A stretch of 64,000 bases of DNA from Marinilongibacter aquaticus (GTDB lineage: Bacteria > Bacteroidota > Bacteroidia > Cytophagales > Spirosomataceae), in contig NZ_CP083757.1 of the NCBI RefSeq assembly GCF_020149935.1, positions 1,798,001-1,862,000 on the forward strand, written 5' to 3'. Both the position numbers and the translations under genes were made by a program. Positions 16,157 to 25,176 of the stretch are shown piece by piece (the first letter of the stretch is position 1; the number at the start of each line of letters is the position of its first letter). The notes under the pieces were generated by a model that was not told the origin of the DNA, ran no database searches, and saw nothing but the letters and a program-made list of their open reading frames with translations.

Positions 16157-16447
16157 ATGGACATGGACACGCAAACAATATTGCAAAATGGCAAGGGAAG
16201 TATCGTCGATGTACGTACAACTCAAGAATTCATGGGCGGCCATGTGGCTGGCTCTAAAAATATTCCTTTGATGGAAATCCCGCAAAGAATGGACGAACTG
16301 AAGGCATTGCCTCAACCCTTGGTGCTTTGCTGTGCTTCGGGCAACCGCAGCGGGCAAGCCACGCATTTTCTCAAAGCTCAGGGCTTCGAATGTTACAACG
16401 GTGGCTCTTGGGTAGATGTTAATTTCTTGACAACCACAACAGTATAA
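16157..16447 (+). CDS. Single-domain rhodanese
   Basis: A 96-aa rhodanese-like protein without signal peptide. The active-site loop is LCCASGNRSGQA with the catalytic cysteine before ASGNR, preceded by SIVDVRTTQEF and HVAGSKNIPL. Single-domain rhodaneses move sulfane sulfur between thiosulfate or persulfides and acceptors. It starts after a Crp/Fnr-like dyad and lies 4 bp before a second rhodanese gene, so they form an operon. Confidence 0.93.
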   Translation: MDMDTQTILQNGKGSIVDVRTTQEFMGGHVAGSKNIPLMEIPQRMDELKALPQPLVLCCASGNRSGQATHFLKAQGFECYNGGSWVDVNFLTTTTV

Positions 16448-16451
16448 AATT

Positions 16452-16763
16452 ATGTTCGAATCAATCAAAAAACTTTTGGGCATTGGTCCCAAAACAGATG
16501 TCAAAGACTTGATCCAATCGGGTGCGGCCATTATTGATGTCAGAAGCCCCGAAGAATATCGGACAGGCCATATAAACGGATCGAAGAATTTCCCTTTGCC
16601 CAACTTGTTGAGCAAGGTAAGCAAGCTCGACAAAAACCTGCCGATCATTACCTGTTGTGCTTCGGGCATGCGAAGTGCCTCGGCAAAAAGACTCTTGAAA
16701 AACCAAGGTTTTGTGCTGGTACACAATGGAGGGGCTTGGCACAGTTTGAAACAAAAAATGTAA
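16452..16763 (+). CDS. Single-domain rhodanese, second copy
   Basis: A 103-aa rhodanese-like protein with an active-site loop TCCASGMRSASA and the AAIIDVRSPEEYRTGHI segment. It is a diverged paralogue of the preceding gene (the order of motifs is the same, sequence clearly different) and shares its transcript. The N-terminal 15-20 residues (FESIKKLLG) form an extra amphipathic helix. A strong terminator ends the unit. Confidence 0.93.
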   Translation: MFESIKKLLGIGPKTDVKDLIQSGAAIIDVRSPEEYRTGHINGSKNFPLPNLLSKVSKLDKNLPIITCCASGMRSASAKRLLKNQGFVLVHNGGAWHSLKQKM

Positions 16764-16770
16764 GTCAGTG

Positions 16771-16792
16771 AAAGGGGCGTCGCCCCTTTTTT
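16771..16792 (+). terminator. Terminator after the rhodanese operon
   Basis: AAAGGGGC (16771-16778) and GCCCCTTT (16782-16789) form an 8-bp stem with a 3-nt loop followed by more T residues. Confidence 0.9.
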
Positions 16793-16893
16793 ATTTAATT
16801 TCACTCAATTTAGGTCAAATCTTGCCCAAGGCTTTTAAATGTAGAATCCCTTTTCTATGTTCAACCATCTTTTAATCAACCCTTGACCTTCCG

Positions 16894-19239
16894 ATGAACA
16901 CCTTTCGCTCGAGCCAATTGATTTTACTTGTGTTGGCCATTGTGTTTTATTCTTGCCAGACCAAAGAAAAATACCCTGACGATGTACTTTGGTATGCCCA
17001 ACCCGCCTCAAAATGGATGGAGGCTCTTCCTTTGGGCAATGGCCGTATAGGGGTTATGGCTTTTGGCGATCCAAAAACAGAACACATTCAACTCAACGAC
17101 GATTCGCTTTGGCCCGGAAAATCGGATTGGGGTGGCACACCCGGGACAAAAGAGGATATCGAAAAAATTAGAGCTTTGATTTTTGCCGGAAAAAACGACG
17201 AAGCCGATGCTCTTTTTGTGCAAAAATTCTCGAACAAATCCATTTTGCGTTCCCATCAAACTTTGGGCGATCTCTACATCGACTTTGGGCATGAAAACGT
17301 GACCGATTATCGTCGCGAGCTCAATTTAAGCAATGCCACTTTCACCACAACTTACCGTGTCAACGGGCAATTGTTCAGTGAAAAAGTAATTGTATCGCAT
17401 CCCGACGAAGCCATCGTGATAGAATTGGAATCTGAGAGTGGCCTAAACGGCTCAATTGCCATGAGCCGCCCCATGGATCACGGCAAGCCCACGGCACGCA
17501 CCACGGCATTGGGCGACAACCTGCTTCAAATGAGCGGAGAAGTGACGCAGCGTGGGGCGGTATTCCGCAACGAGCCCAGCCCCATTACTTCGGGTGTGAA
17601 GTTTTCGACTCAACTGAAAGTAAAGAACGCCGATGGAAAGGTCACCGCGGGCGACAGCACCTTGCATTTTACCGATGTAAAAAAAGCCACAATATACCTC
17701 AGCACAAACTCATCTTATTATCACGAAGATTTCCAACAACAAACTGAAAAAGATTTGGCTGCGGTTTCAGCAAAAGATTGGGCAGATATTTGGGAAGCCC
17801 ATGTGGCAGACCACCGCTCTTTGTACGACCGCATGCATTTGGAAGTGACTCAAAATTCGCTCGATTCATTGGCCACCGACCAACGCTTGGCCAGAATAAA
17901 AGCAGGAGATTTGGATCCCGGCTTGGAAAGCATTTTGTTCCAATACGGTCGTTATTTATTGATCGGCAGCTCGCGTTTGGGCACCAATCCCGCCAACCTG
18001 CAAGGCTTGTGGAACAACAAGTTGGAAGCCCCTTGGAATGCCGATTACCATTTGAATATCAATCTCCAAATGAATTATTGGCTCGCCGATGCCACCAATT
18101 TGGGAGAACTCAACACGCCTCTATTCGATTATATCGATCGGGCCATTGAAAATGGTAAAACCACCGCACGCGAAAATTTTGGTTGCCGAGGCTCCTTTTT
18201 GGCTCACGCCACCGATTTGTGGGCACCTTCTTGGCTACGGTCGAACACCGCGTATTGGGGCTGCTCAATGGGAGCCGGCGGTTGGATTATGCAACACTAT
18301 TGGAACCATTATCTATATACGCAAGATGAGGAATTCCTGAAAAACAGGGCTTTTCCGGCCATGACACAGCTTACCCAGTTTTACAGTGATTGGCTTACCG
18401 AAGACCCTCGCGACGGCACTTTGGTCTCCATTCCTTCCACGTCGCCAGAGAATCGGTTTATCAACGACAAAGGGAAAGCGGTGGCCACTTGTGCAGGATC
18501 GGCCATGGATCAACAAATTATTGCCGAGCTTTTCGACAATTATCTAAAAGCCTGCGAAATTTTGCAGGTCGATAGCCCACTCTTCAAAACCGTGAAACAG
18601 CAAAGAGCCCAACTCCGACCCGGTTTTGTCATTGGTTCGGATGGCCGCATTCTGGAATGGGATCGTGAATACAAAGAATTCGAACCCGGCCATCGCCACA
18701 TTTCACACCTTTATGGTTTTCATCCCGGATCGGCCGTGAGTATTGAGCATTCGCCGGAAATATTCAAAGCCGTGAAGAAAACACTCGACTTCCGTTTGGA
18801 AAACGGAGGAGCGGGCCCGGGTTGGAGCAGAGCGTGGTTGATCAATTGCAGTGCCCGACTGTTCAATGCCGCCATGGCCTACGACAATATTCAGGAGCTT
18901 TTGAAAAGATCTATCGCCGACAACCTTTTCGATGAACATCCGCCTTTCCAAATTGACGGAAACTTTGGTTATACCGCAGGGGTAACCGAAATGCTCTTGC
19001 AATCGCATGAAAAGGGAATTATCCGGCTTTTGCCTGCATTGCCCGACAATTGGAAAACAGGCCATATTACAGGCATTCATGCCCGCGGCGGTTTGGAATT
19101 TGATATTTTCTGGGAGAGAACTTTATTGAAAGAAGTCACCATTCGGGCTACAAAAGATGCCGCATTCAGGCTGGTGTACCGCAAAAAAGACAAGGATATT
19201 GAGCTTGAGGCCGGCGACGAAATTACGCTTACATTTTGA
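16894..19239 (+). CDS. GH95 alpha-L-fucosidase/alpha-L-galactosidase (lipoprotein)
   Basis: A 781-aa family 95 glycoside hydrolase that removes terminal alpha-1,2-fucose (or alpha-L-galactose) by inversion. The lipobox FYSC (C21) anchors it. The N-terminal domain carries LPLGNGRIGVMAFG and LNDDSLWPG. The (alpha/alpha)6 domain carries the catalytic asparagines in LNINLQMNYW (about 388 and 390), the glutamate in STSPENRF (about 519) and the aspartate in QIDGNFGYTAG (about 687). It converges on the GH51-like gene of the PUL; both terminate at a shared hairpin. Xyloglucan-type or pectic side chains are plausible targets. Confidence 0.93.
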   Translation: MNTFRSSQLILLVLAIVFYSCQTKEKYPDDVLWYAQPASKWMEALPLGNGRIGVMAFGDPKTEHIQLNDDSLWPGKSDWGGTPGTKEDIEKIRALIFAGKNDEADALFVQKFSNKSILRSHQTLGDLYIDFGHENVTDYRRELNLSNATFTTTYRVNGQLFSEKVIVSHPDEAIVIELESESGLNGSIAMSRPMDHGKPTARTTALGDNLLQMSGEVTQRGAVFRNEPSPITSGVKFSTQLKVKNADGKVTAGDSTLHFTDVKKATIYLSTNSSYYHEDFQQQTEKDLAAVSAKDWADIWEAHVADHRSLYDRMHLEVTQNSLDSLATDQRLARIKAGDLDPGLESILFQYGRYLLIGSSRLGTNPANLQGLWNNKLEAPWNADYHLNINLQMNYWLADATNLGELNTPLFDYIDRAIENGKTTARENFGCRGSFLAHATDLWAPSWLRSNTAYWGCSMGAGGWIMQHYWNHYLYTQDEEFLKNRAFPAMTQLTQFYSDWLTEDPRDGTLVSIPSTSPENRFINDKGKAVATCAGSAMDQQIIAELFDNYLKACEILQVDSPLFKTVKQQRAQLRPGFVIGSDGRILEWDREYKEFEPGHRHISHLYGFHPGSAVSIEHSPEIFKAVKKTLDFRLENGGAGPGWSRAWLINCSARLFNAAMAYDNIQELLKRSIADNLFDEHPPFQIDGNFGYTAGVTEMLLQSHEKGIIRLLPALPDNWKTGHITGIHARGGLEFDIFWERTLLKEVTIRATKDAAFRLVYRKKDKDIELEAGDEITLTF

Positions 19240-19248
19240 TGTTTGCAG

Positions 19249-19276
19249 AAAAGGAGGGCAATGCCCTCCTTTTTTA
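19249..19276 (+). terminator. Terminator after the GH95 gene
   Basis: AAAAGGAGGGC and GCCCTCCTTTT form an 11-bp stem with a 3-nt loop (AAT), followed by T residues. It overlaps the stop codon of the convergent GH51-like gene. Confidence 0.92.
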
Positions 19277-20986
19277 TTCCAAGACCATGAAAACCGCTCC
19301 CCTTGCCGGTACTTTTACTTTCACGCCAGCAGCAGAAGAGGCTGTAAAGGCCTTTATTTCTTCGTATTCTTCTGGCCCGCCCGCTAAACCTGCAGGCCCT
19401 ATATTATTGACCAATACTTTCCGCGAAAAAGGAATGTTGTCCGTATCTCCTTGTAAAGAATACCAATAATACTTCTCGCCCAGTTTGTGATTTTTCGGTT
19501 CAATTTTAACAGGTAAGTCTTCAGTCGTTGTATTGACCAGTACCACGCCCAATTCACCCGAAGAAAATGAACTTGCATAGGCCTTCACCCGTGTTTCTGT
19601 GGCATCAAAAGCCGTAGACACCAATCGATCACCCATCATTTTCTGCAAGAAATAGAGATAGTAAAAAGAGGGTCGCGGTGTCCATTTGGCCACATTGGGC
19701 TCTCTTCCGTCACTGAAAAGTCCGTGATCGTTTCCTTCCGCCCAACTGTTGAGCAAATCCCAACGCAAAGCAGCCGCATATTGATTACGAATGGCTTCGC
19801 AAACCACCAAAGTAGCAAACTGTCCGCTGACATTCGAAACCTGTTGTTTTGAGCCTTCGGCCCACATGTTCCATTCGGTCATGGCCAAAGGGCGAATTTC
19901 TCCTGCATACTGGCTCATTTGTCCCTTTATGAATTGCATCATCTCCTGAGGCACCAACAAAGCCGCATCAGTAATCACTTCTGGAGCAGAGTTCTCTTGA
20001 TAAGGCGTGAAATAATTGTGTACTACATAATAATCTGCAGCCCCAGCAATATGCTCCAAAAGGCCGCGATTCCAGTTTTTCGTAGTCGGCGTTTGCCAAA
20101 CTTCTTCGGCTGCATTGTCGAAAAGTACTGCTCCAATATGGATCGTCGTGCCCATTTCGGCAGCTGCTTTTTGCATCGAATCGGCAAAAACCTGGAAATG
20201 CTTGGCATATAAAGTCCCGTTGATAAACTCGGGTTGATGGTCCCGGTTGCTCAATGTATCTATTCTATAACCCCATTCCCAAGCCCCAAAATTTTCATTG
20301 CCAATTTCCCAATACTTTGTACGGCCCTTGTCGAAACGCACCCAATCTGCTGCAAGTTGAGCAGCTCGAGCTACCGGGTCTTCGCTCAATCCGTAGCGTG
20401 CATACCCGTAATTGACCGTGATTACACCTTGATTGCCACTTGTGGCCAGCATGTCGTAATAGTCTTGCAAAGAAGCCCGCCAATTGTCTTCGGTTTTTCC
20501 GTATCCATATCCGGGTTCCTGTTTTTGCCCATTTTGGTCAACCAATTGCTTGGGCACATCGTCGGGCAAATTTCCCGGCTCGGCATTCCAAAAGTACGCA
20601 TCGCTGCCACTGCCCGCAGGCCAGCGTATCAGGTTGGGCCGAAGTGCTGTAATGTGCTGCATAAAAAGCGGCTGATCGATCATTCTCGACATCCAAATGT
20701 TGGCGTTGTGGCCGTAGACCGAGTTGGGGATTTTCGTCAAAATTTCGGCCGCATCGACCTCCACTTTGATATTCGCCCCAAAACTGTTTTGCACCTCCTG
20801 ACTTTCGGGCACATCAAAACTTTTCTCTTCCCAATTTTCGATAAAAAAGCCAATCGTCTTAGCCAATTCAGGGTCGACCGCCTCTTTATTCTCCTCGTTT
20901 TTGGGCATTTCTGAAACCGCACTTTTTTGGCAACTCGCCGAAATTCCGGCCAATTGCAAAAGCAAGATCATATATTTCCAATTCAT
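19274..20986 (-). CDS. GH51-like (clan GH-A) alpha-L-arabinofuranosidase-type lipoprotein
   Basis: A 570-aa protein with a lipobox cysteine at residue 19 (GISASC). A clan A TIM barrel is followed by a C-terminal beta-sandwich (about 470-570). The NSVYGHNANIWMSR and LRPNLIRWPAGSGSDAYFW stretches, the acid/base glutamate in YWEIGNENFG (near 230) and the probable nucleophile in MTEWNMW (near 370) fit GH51-type arabinofuranosidases, although GH39-like relatives are possible. It is last in the minus-strand PUL, 56 bp after the glycan-binding gene and behind an intervening hairpin that may reduce its expression. Confidence 0.8.
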   Translation of the reverse strand: MNWKYMILLLQLAGISASCQKSAVSEMPKNEENKEAVDPELAKTIGFFIENWEEKSFDVPESQEVQNSFGANIKVEVDAAEILTKIPNSVYGHNANIWMSRMIDQPLFMQHITALRPNLIRWPAGSGSDAYFWNAEPGNLPDDVPKQLVDQNGQKQEPGYGYGKTEDNWRASLQDYYDMLATSGNQGVITVNYGYARYGLSEDPVARAAQLAADWVRFDKGRTKYWEIGNENFGAWEWGYRIDTLSNRDHQPEFINGTLYAKHFQVFADSMQKAAAEMGTTIHIGAVLFDNAAEEVWQTPTTKNWNRGLLEHIAGAADYYVVHNYFTPYQENSAPEVITDAALLVPQEMMQFIKGQMSQYAGEIRPLAMTEWNMWAEGSKQQVSNVSGQFATLVVCEAIRNQYAAALRWDLLNSWAEGNDHGLFSDGREPNVAKWTPRPSFYYLYFLQKMMGDRLVSTAFDATETRVKAYASSFSSGELGVVLVNTTTEDLPVKIEPKNHKLGEKYYWYSLQGDTDNIPFSRKVLVNNIGPAGLAGGPEEYEEIKAFTASSAAGVKVKVPARGAVFMVLE

Positions 20987-21009
20987 CGAATCTCCTTTTT
21001 AAAAAATAA

Positions 21010-21034
21010 AAAGCCGAGGTAAAACCCCGGCTTT
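21010..21034 (-). terminator. Hairpin between the PUL glycan-binding and GH51-like genes
   Basis: AAAGCCGAGG and CCCCGGCTTT form a 10-bp stem with one mismatch. On the minus strand a T-rich tract follows. Because the next gene in the operon starts only 24 bp later, it may act as a partial terminator rather than an operon end. Confidence 0.7.
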
Positions 21035-21042
21035 GTTACAAA

Positions 21043-22323
21043 TCATCGTAAACCTATGTGGTCGAAATACACCGTTCCCGACCAACCTGTTTCTTGGAAT
21101 GTCATTGTGCTAATGGACTCGGGGCTGCCCAAATCTTCCAAAGCAATGGTGAATTCAAGCCACTCGCCTTCTTTCAAAACCACCTCGTAAGGCGAGCCAT
21201 CGTCCAGCACAAGATTAAATATTTTACCTTCTGTACCTTCCGCTCCAAAAATCGCGAAAGTAAGTGTACTGTACGTGGCCAGATCCACCGTATTGTTGGC
21301 AAATTTCAACGCTCCCCAAGAGCCGCTGAAACTGAATTTTGCTGAGGCTTCACCGTCTCTTACATTATCCGAATTCGCCAAATCTGCAGTACTGCCCCAT
21401 CCCCAGTTTTGCCAACCGTTTACAAGGCCATCTTCGTAAAAAGCATATGCTAAAGGTGGAAGATCGGGCAAATCGCCCACAAAAGTCAAAGCCTTCTCAG
21501 ACTCCACTTGAATATCCGAAAAGGCCACCAAAGCTATTTTGCCCTTGTTTGCCCCTTCGGGAATAGCCAGCACCAAAGTGTTTTCGCTCTGGCTCACAAA
21601 GTCCATAACCGGGTCAGCCCCTTTGAAAACCACGGCTTTAACCAAATCCAAGTTTTCGCCCTGAATGCTCAAATTTTCATCTCTTTTAACGGGATTCGGA
21701 CCAAATTCTGTAATGCTGGGCAAAGCCACTTCCAGGGCCGTTTCCGTTTGAATGGTTTTGGCTTCTGTGCCGCTATACACAATAGAAAGCGGGCCCGATT
21801 CTGCACCAAATGGCACTTTCACTACAAGTTCATCCATATTTTGACTGACAAATTCTGTCACCGTCGTGTCTTGGGCAAAAACTACTGCCCTTACCCAATT
21901 CATAAATTCACCTTTTATCGTGATGTCTTGGCCGGGTTTGGCCCATTCTGTAAAGGAATCGACACGCACTTCCACATTGAAACTCAATTGTGTTTTCGAC
22001 ACAATTTCACCATCTGCGGTTGTCAAACTCACCAAACCTTCGTTCGTTTCCAAAGGTACTTTTATCTCAATCTGCTCTTTGCTTTGCGAAATGAATTCAG
22101 CATTGGGTACACTCACGCCGGGCAATTCGATAGACAATACCTTATCCAAATTTCGGCCGATGAACACAATTTCGTCACCGGGCTTTACTCCACTTGGCCC
22201 AAAACTCAACAATTCCACCTCATCCGAACCCACATCATCTTGCTCTTTACAGGCCGTCAGCATTTGCCCAAAAAGCAGTACCGCCAACAAACCGTATATA
22301 TATGCTATACCTCTCTTTTTCAT
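21043..22323 (-). CDS. Surface glycan-binding lipoprotein with three IPT/TIG repeats
   Basis: A 426-aa lipoprotein (lipobox MLTAC, C25). Residues 35-280 contain three IPT/TIG immunoglobulin-like repeats (each starts like SFGPSGVKPGDEIVFIG or EFGPNPVKRDENLSIQG). The C-terminal 140 residues form a jelly-roll carbohydrate-binding module (NGWQNWGWGS, then a run of aromatic and SGSWGALKF motifs). In Sus-type systems such proteins sit on the cell surface and hold the polysaccharide near SusC/D. It starts 2 bp after the upstream binding-protein stop and shares its transcript. The C-terminal module's specificity is not known. Confidence 0.85.
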   Translation of the reverse strand: MKKRGIAYIYGLLAVLLFGQMLTACKEQDDVGSDEVELLSFGPSGVKPGDEIVFIGRNLDKVLSIELPGVSVPNAEFISQSKEQIEIKVPLETNEGLVSLTTADGEIVSKTQLSFNVEVRVDSFTEWAKPGQDITIKGEFMNWVRAVVFAQDTTVTEFVSQNMDELVVKVPFGAESGPLSIVYSGTEAKTIQTETALEVALPSITEFGPNPVKRDENLSIQGENLDLVKAVVFKGADPVMDFVSQSENTLVLAIPEGANKGKIALVAFSDIQVESEKALTFVGDLPDLPPLAYAFYEDGLVNGWQNWGWGSTADLANSDNVRDGEASAKFSFSGSWGALKFANNTVDLATYSTLTFAIFGAEGTEGKIFNLVLDDGSPYEVVLKEGEWLEFTIALEDLGSPESISTMTFQETGWSGTVYFDHIGLR

Positions 22324-22325
22324 TT

Positions 22326-23489
22326 TTAATCTTCAATTACTTTTGGTACAATTCTGAAATTATCAAAGGACATGTCGCAGTCCAGATCGCCTGGCCCATG
22401 GAAAAGCACGCGTGTGTAATAGCCATTGGGATCTACTTTCATTTCAAAGCCCGAATCCTTATACGCAGCCGCCATTTCTTCGAAAGGAATAACCACGGTT
22501 TGCCACTCGCCTTTGGTGTCGTACGGCGGGTTCCAGAGGTATTGGTCGTTGTTGAAATCGGTCAATCCTACCGTAAACTTGATCACATTTGCCGCATAAG
22601 GTTTCATCGTGTTTACCTCAAATTTGAAATTGTATTTCTCGGGATTAAGAATCGCTTCATCAGGAATATTTTTACTGATATCGCCCATGGCATCGGGTGG
22701 CCCACCCGCCACTTCATTCCATTGCCATCCGCTGATCATTTGTTTTACACGGATGTAATTTCCGTTGATCGCAATCGGATCGCCCGCCTGTGGATCGCTG
22801 ACCACATACGACTGATTCCACCAGCCCGTGAACGGATCGCTGCTCAAGAAAATGTTGCGGTTGTCTCTAAACCAAAAATCCGATTTGGTTTCGCCAAAAT
22901 TCGAACGCACCGTGATCTGTCCCGGTTGGGCACCTTCGGGCACCCGCACTTTCAGAAGCTTGTCTTCGACATCCACAATTTCCGCTTCTTTGCCACCGGC
23001 AAAAGTGACTGTAAGCGGGGCGTAGAAATAATTCCCTCGAATTGTAGCTACCTCGCCGTCGAGCACATATTCGCAGTTCATGTTTTGAATGGCGGGTTCG
23101 CTGATATCCACCACAAAATCGTGTAGCAAGGAATCGCCACCGGCAAAATATATTTTCAAAGTATTGCTGATATGCTCGGGAATATCGCTGGGCACACTCA
23201 CCAAAATCGACTCGTTTGTGAGGTACGTGGGTGTGAGGCTCGCTCTTTGGTCATTGAACCAAATTTGGCGGGCACTACCCAAATTCTCACCAATTATCGC
23301 AATCAAAGCCCCTTGACTGGCCGAAACGATCAACGAATCGGAAGAACCCGGATCGGTGACACGGATGTAGGAAATCATTGGCTTACCGTTGTTCGGCGAA
23401 TCTTCTTCGCTGCATCCCTGCAAGAAAAACACAGCAAGGAAACTTAAGCAAAACAACTTGGCCAAAAGTTTATTTGTCATTCTTTTCAT
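22326..23489 (-). CDS. Surface glycan-binding lipoprotein (SGBP-B-like)
   Basis: A 387-aa lipoprotein (FFLQGC, C26) with two N-terminal IPT/TIG repeats (residues about 36-215) and a C-terminal domain resembling the xyloglucan-binding domain of SGBP-B proteins: DPFTGWWNQSYV, GNYIRVK and WQWNEVAGG, ending with DMSFDNFRIVP. The aromatic-rich C-terminal face is where glycan would bind. It is third after SusC and SusD. The similarity to xyloglucan SGBPs supports a hemicellulose substrate but does not prove it. Confidence 0.85.
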   Translation of the reverse strand: MKRMTNKLLAKLFCLSFLAVFFLQGCSEEDSPNNGKPMISYIRVTDPGSSDSLIVSASQGALIAIIGENLGSARQIWFNDQRASLTPTYLTNESILVSVPSDIPEHISNTLKIYFAGGDSLLHDFVVDISEPAIQNMNCEYVLDGEVATIRGNYFYAPLTVTFAGGKEAEIVDVEDKLLKVRVPEGAQPGQITVRSNFGETKSDFWFRDNRNIFLSSDPFTGWWNQSYVVSDPQAGDPIAINGNYIRVKQMISGWQWNEVAGGPPDAMGDISKNIPDEAILNPEKYNFKFEVNTMKPYAANVIKFTVGLTDFNNDQYLWNPPYDTKGEWQTVVIPFEEMAAAYKDSGFEMKVDPNGYYTRVLFHGPGDLDCDMSFDNFRIVPKVIED

Positions 23490-23501
23490 TTCAATCAGGG
23501 T

Positions 23502-25172
23502 TTAGTTTTGTTGGTAATAATCCACGGCTGGTTTACTCAGATTCGGAGCTTGACTCAATTCGGCCGCAGGAATGGGCAAAAGGAAATTTCCGCTGTTGGC
23601 CGTTACGGTACGATCCGTTGTCGACCACGAAGTTTTGGTGAATGTCCAATTGGTTGGATTGGGAAATTGATCGGGTGCCACTGCAAAAATTCCTCTATCC
23701 TGACTGTTCAAAATCGAATAAGCTTTTTCTGGATCGTAATAATGCAAACGGACAAAATCGTACCAAGCCATGCCTTCCATGGCAAATTCGATTATCCTCT
23801 CTTTGAAAATCGTATCAAAAGTCAAGGCTTCTTCATAGGCCGGAAGCCCAGCCCGTGTATGCACCGCATTGAAATAAGCCAACGCTTTGGGATCATTGGT
23901 AGATTCTTGATTGCCCAATTCTGCTTCGGCGTAAATCAAATACAGTTCGGCTAATCTTTGCATGTAGGTGTCGTTTCCGTAATTCTGCGAAGCCGCCTGT
24001 CCATCCACATCTTTGGCTTTTCCTGTAATGTATTTTTTAATGGAAGCGAAATTGCGGTCCGAATCCAGAAAGGGGAAAATCAGAGACTGTTCTCCTCCGT
24101 CGATGGTTTGGGTGATTTCGGGATAACTTGCCCCGGGAAGCATATAAGTAGCTTTTAACCGTTGATCCAAAGTGCGGCCTGCCATACCCGTTTCGGTTTG
24201 TTTGATTCCGTCGTACAAGCCGAGCATCCACCAAGTAGCCGAAATATCACCACCCCAGCCGTCGCCGTTGGCGATATCCGAACTGTAGGCCAAATAGGCT
24301 GGCGTCGAATTTTGTGCCCCCCACGCATTCTGAGCATACACCCACTGCAAAGAGAACAGCGACTCGCTGTTGTTGTCGTAAGGATACTTAAAGAGGTCTT
24401 CGTAATTGTTCATCAAAGCATAATTCCCTTGGCTTATTACCCGATCGGCATAATACTTCGCACTGTCCAAGAGAGTTTGGTTACGCATACCGCCCGAAAC
24501 TTCCACGCCGGCACGCGTCAGATAAAAACGAGCCAGCATGGCTTCAGCAGACCATTTCGTAAGTCTTCCCTCTCGCAAAGGTGTTTCGGGCAAATCTTTG
24601 GACAAATCCCGCATTTCGCTCGTAATAAATTTCCAAACGCTCTGTGTGGTATTTCGCGAAACTGTTGTATCCGAAAGAATTTCGAGGTTGTTTTCAATGA
24701 TGGGTACATCGCCCCAGTTCATGGTCAAAAAACGGTAAGCCACGGCCCGCATAAAACGAGCTTCGGCGATACCCATCTTTTTCACTTCTTCGCTCACCTC
24801 GCTGCCCGCATATTTCTTGATATTCTGGATTGCCAGATTGGACTGCCCCACCACATTGAAAAAGGCACGCCAAGCCGAGCCGTTGTTTGCCGAACTCCCC
24901 GTGGTGTTGAACAACACATTGTCGCGGTAATTGTAAGCTGAAAAAGCCGTACCCGCTCTGAAATCGCCCAGACCAAAAGAAGCCTTGTCGTTGTAGTCAA
25001 ACCATACTTTGCTGTACAAAAGAGCCGTGCCGGCCAAAACCTGTTCATCCGTTTTGTAAAAACCTGCATCCACTATCGAATCCACGGGCGGGCGTTCCAA
25101 AAACTCATTCTTGCACGCACTTATCGCCGCAATTCCAAAAAGAAAGAGAATTGTATATTTTAAATTTTTCAT
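23502..25172 (-). CDS. SusD/RagB family outer-membrane lipoprotein
   Basis: A 556-aa protein started at MKNLKYTIL, four bases after the SusC stop; a Met eight codons earlier overlaps SusC. The lipobox is AISAC (C20). It has the N-terminal TPR-like helical part (EVKKMGIAEARFMRAVAYRFL) and the C-terminal signature YNDTYMQRLAELYLIYAEAEL-like segment (here NDTYMQRLAELYLIYAEA). SusD lids the SusC transporter and binds oligosaccharides at the cell surface. It is paired with the SusC gene directly upstream, the defining unit of the PUL. Confidence 0.95.
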   Translation of the reverse strand: MKNLKYTILFLFGIAAISACKNEFLERPPVDSIVDAGFYKTDEQVLAGTALLYSKVWFDYNDKASFGLGDFRAGTAFSAYNYRDNVLFNTTGSSANNGSAWRAFFNVVGQSNLAIQNIKKYAGSEVSEEVKKMGIAEARFMRAVAYRFLTMNWGDVPIIENNLEILSDTTVSRNTTQSVWKFITSEMRDLSKDLPETPLREGRLTKWSAEAMLARFYLTRAGVEVSGGMRNQTLLDSAKYYADRVISQGNYALMNNYEDLFKYPYDNNSESLFSLQWVYAQNAWGAQNSTPAYLAYSSDIANGDGWGGDISATWWMLGLYDGIKQTETGMAGRTLDQRLKATYMLPGASYPEITQTIDGGEQSLIFPFLDSDRNFASIKKYITGKAKDVDGQAASQNYGNDTYMQRLAELYLIYAEAELGNQESTNDPKALAYFNAVHTRAGLPAYEEALTFDTIFKERIIEFAMEGMAWYDFVRLHYYDPEKAYSILNSQDRGIFAVAPDQFPNPTNWTFTKTSWSTTDRTVTANSGNFLLPIPAAELSQAPNLSKPAVDYYQQN

Positions 25173-25176
25173 TGTC

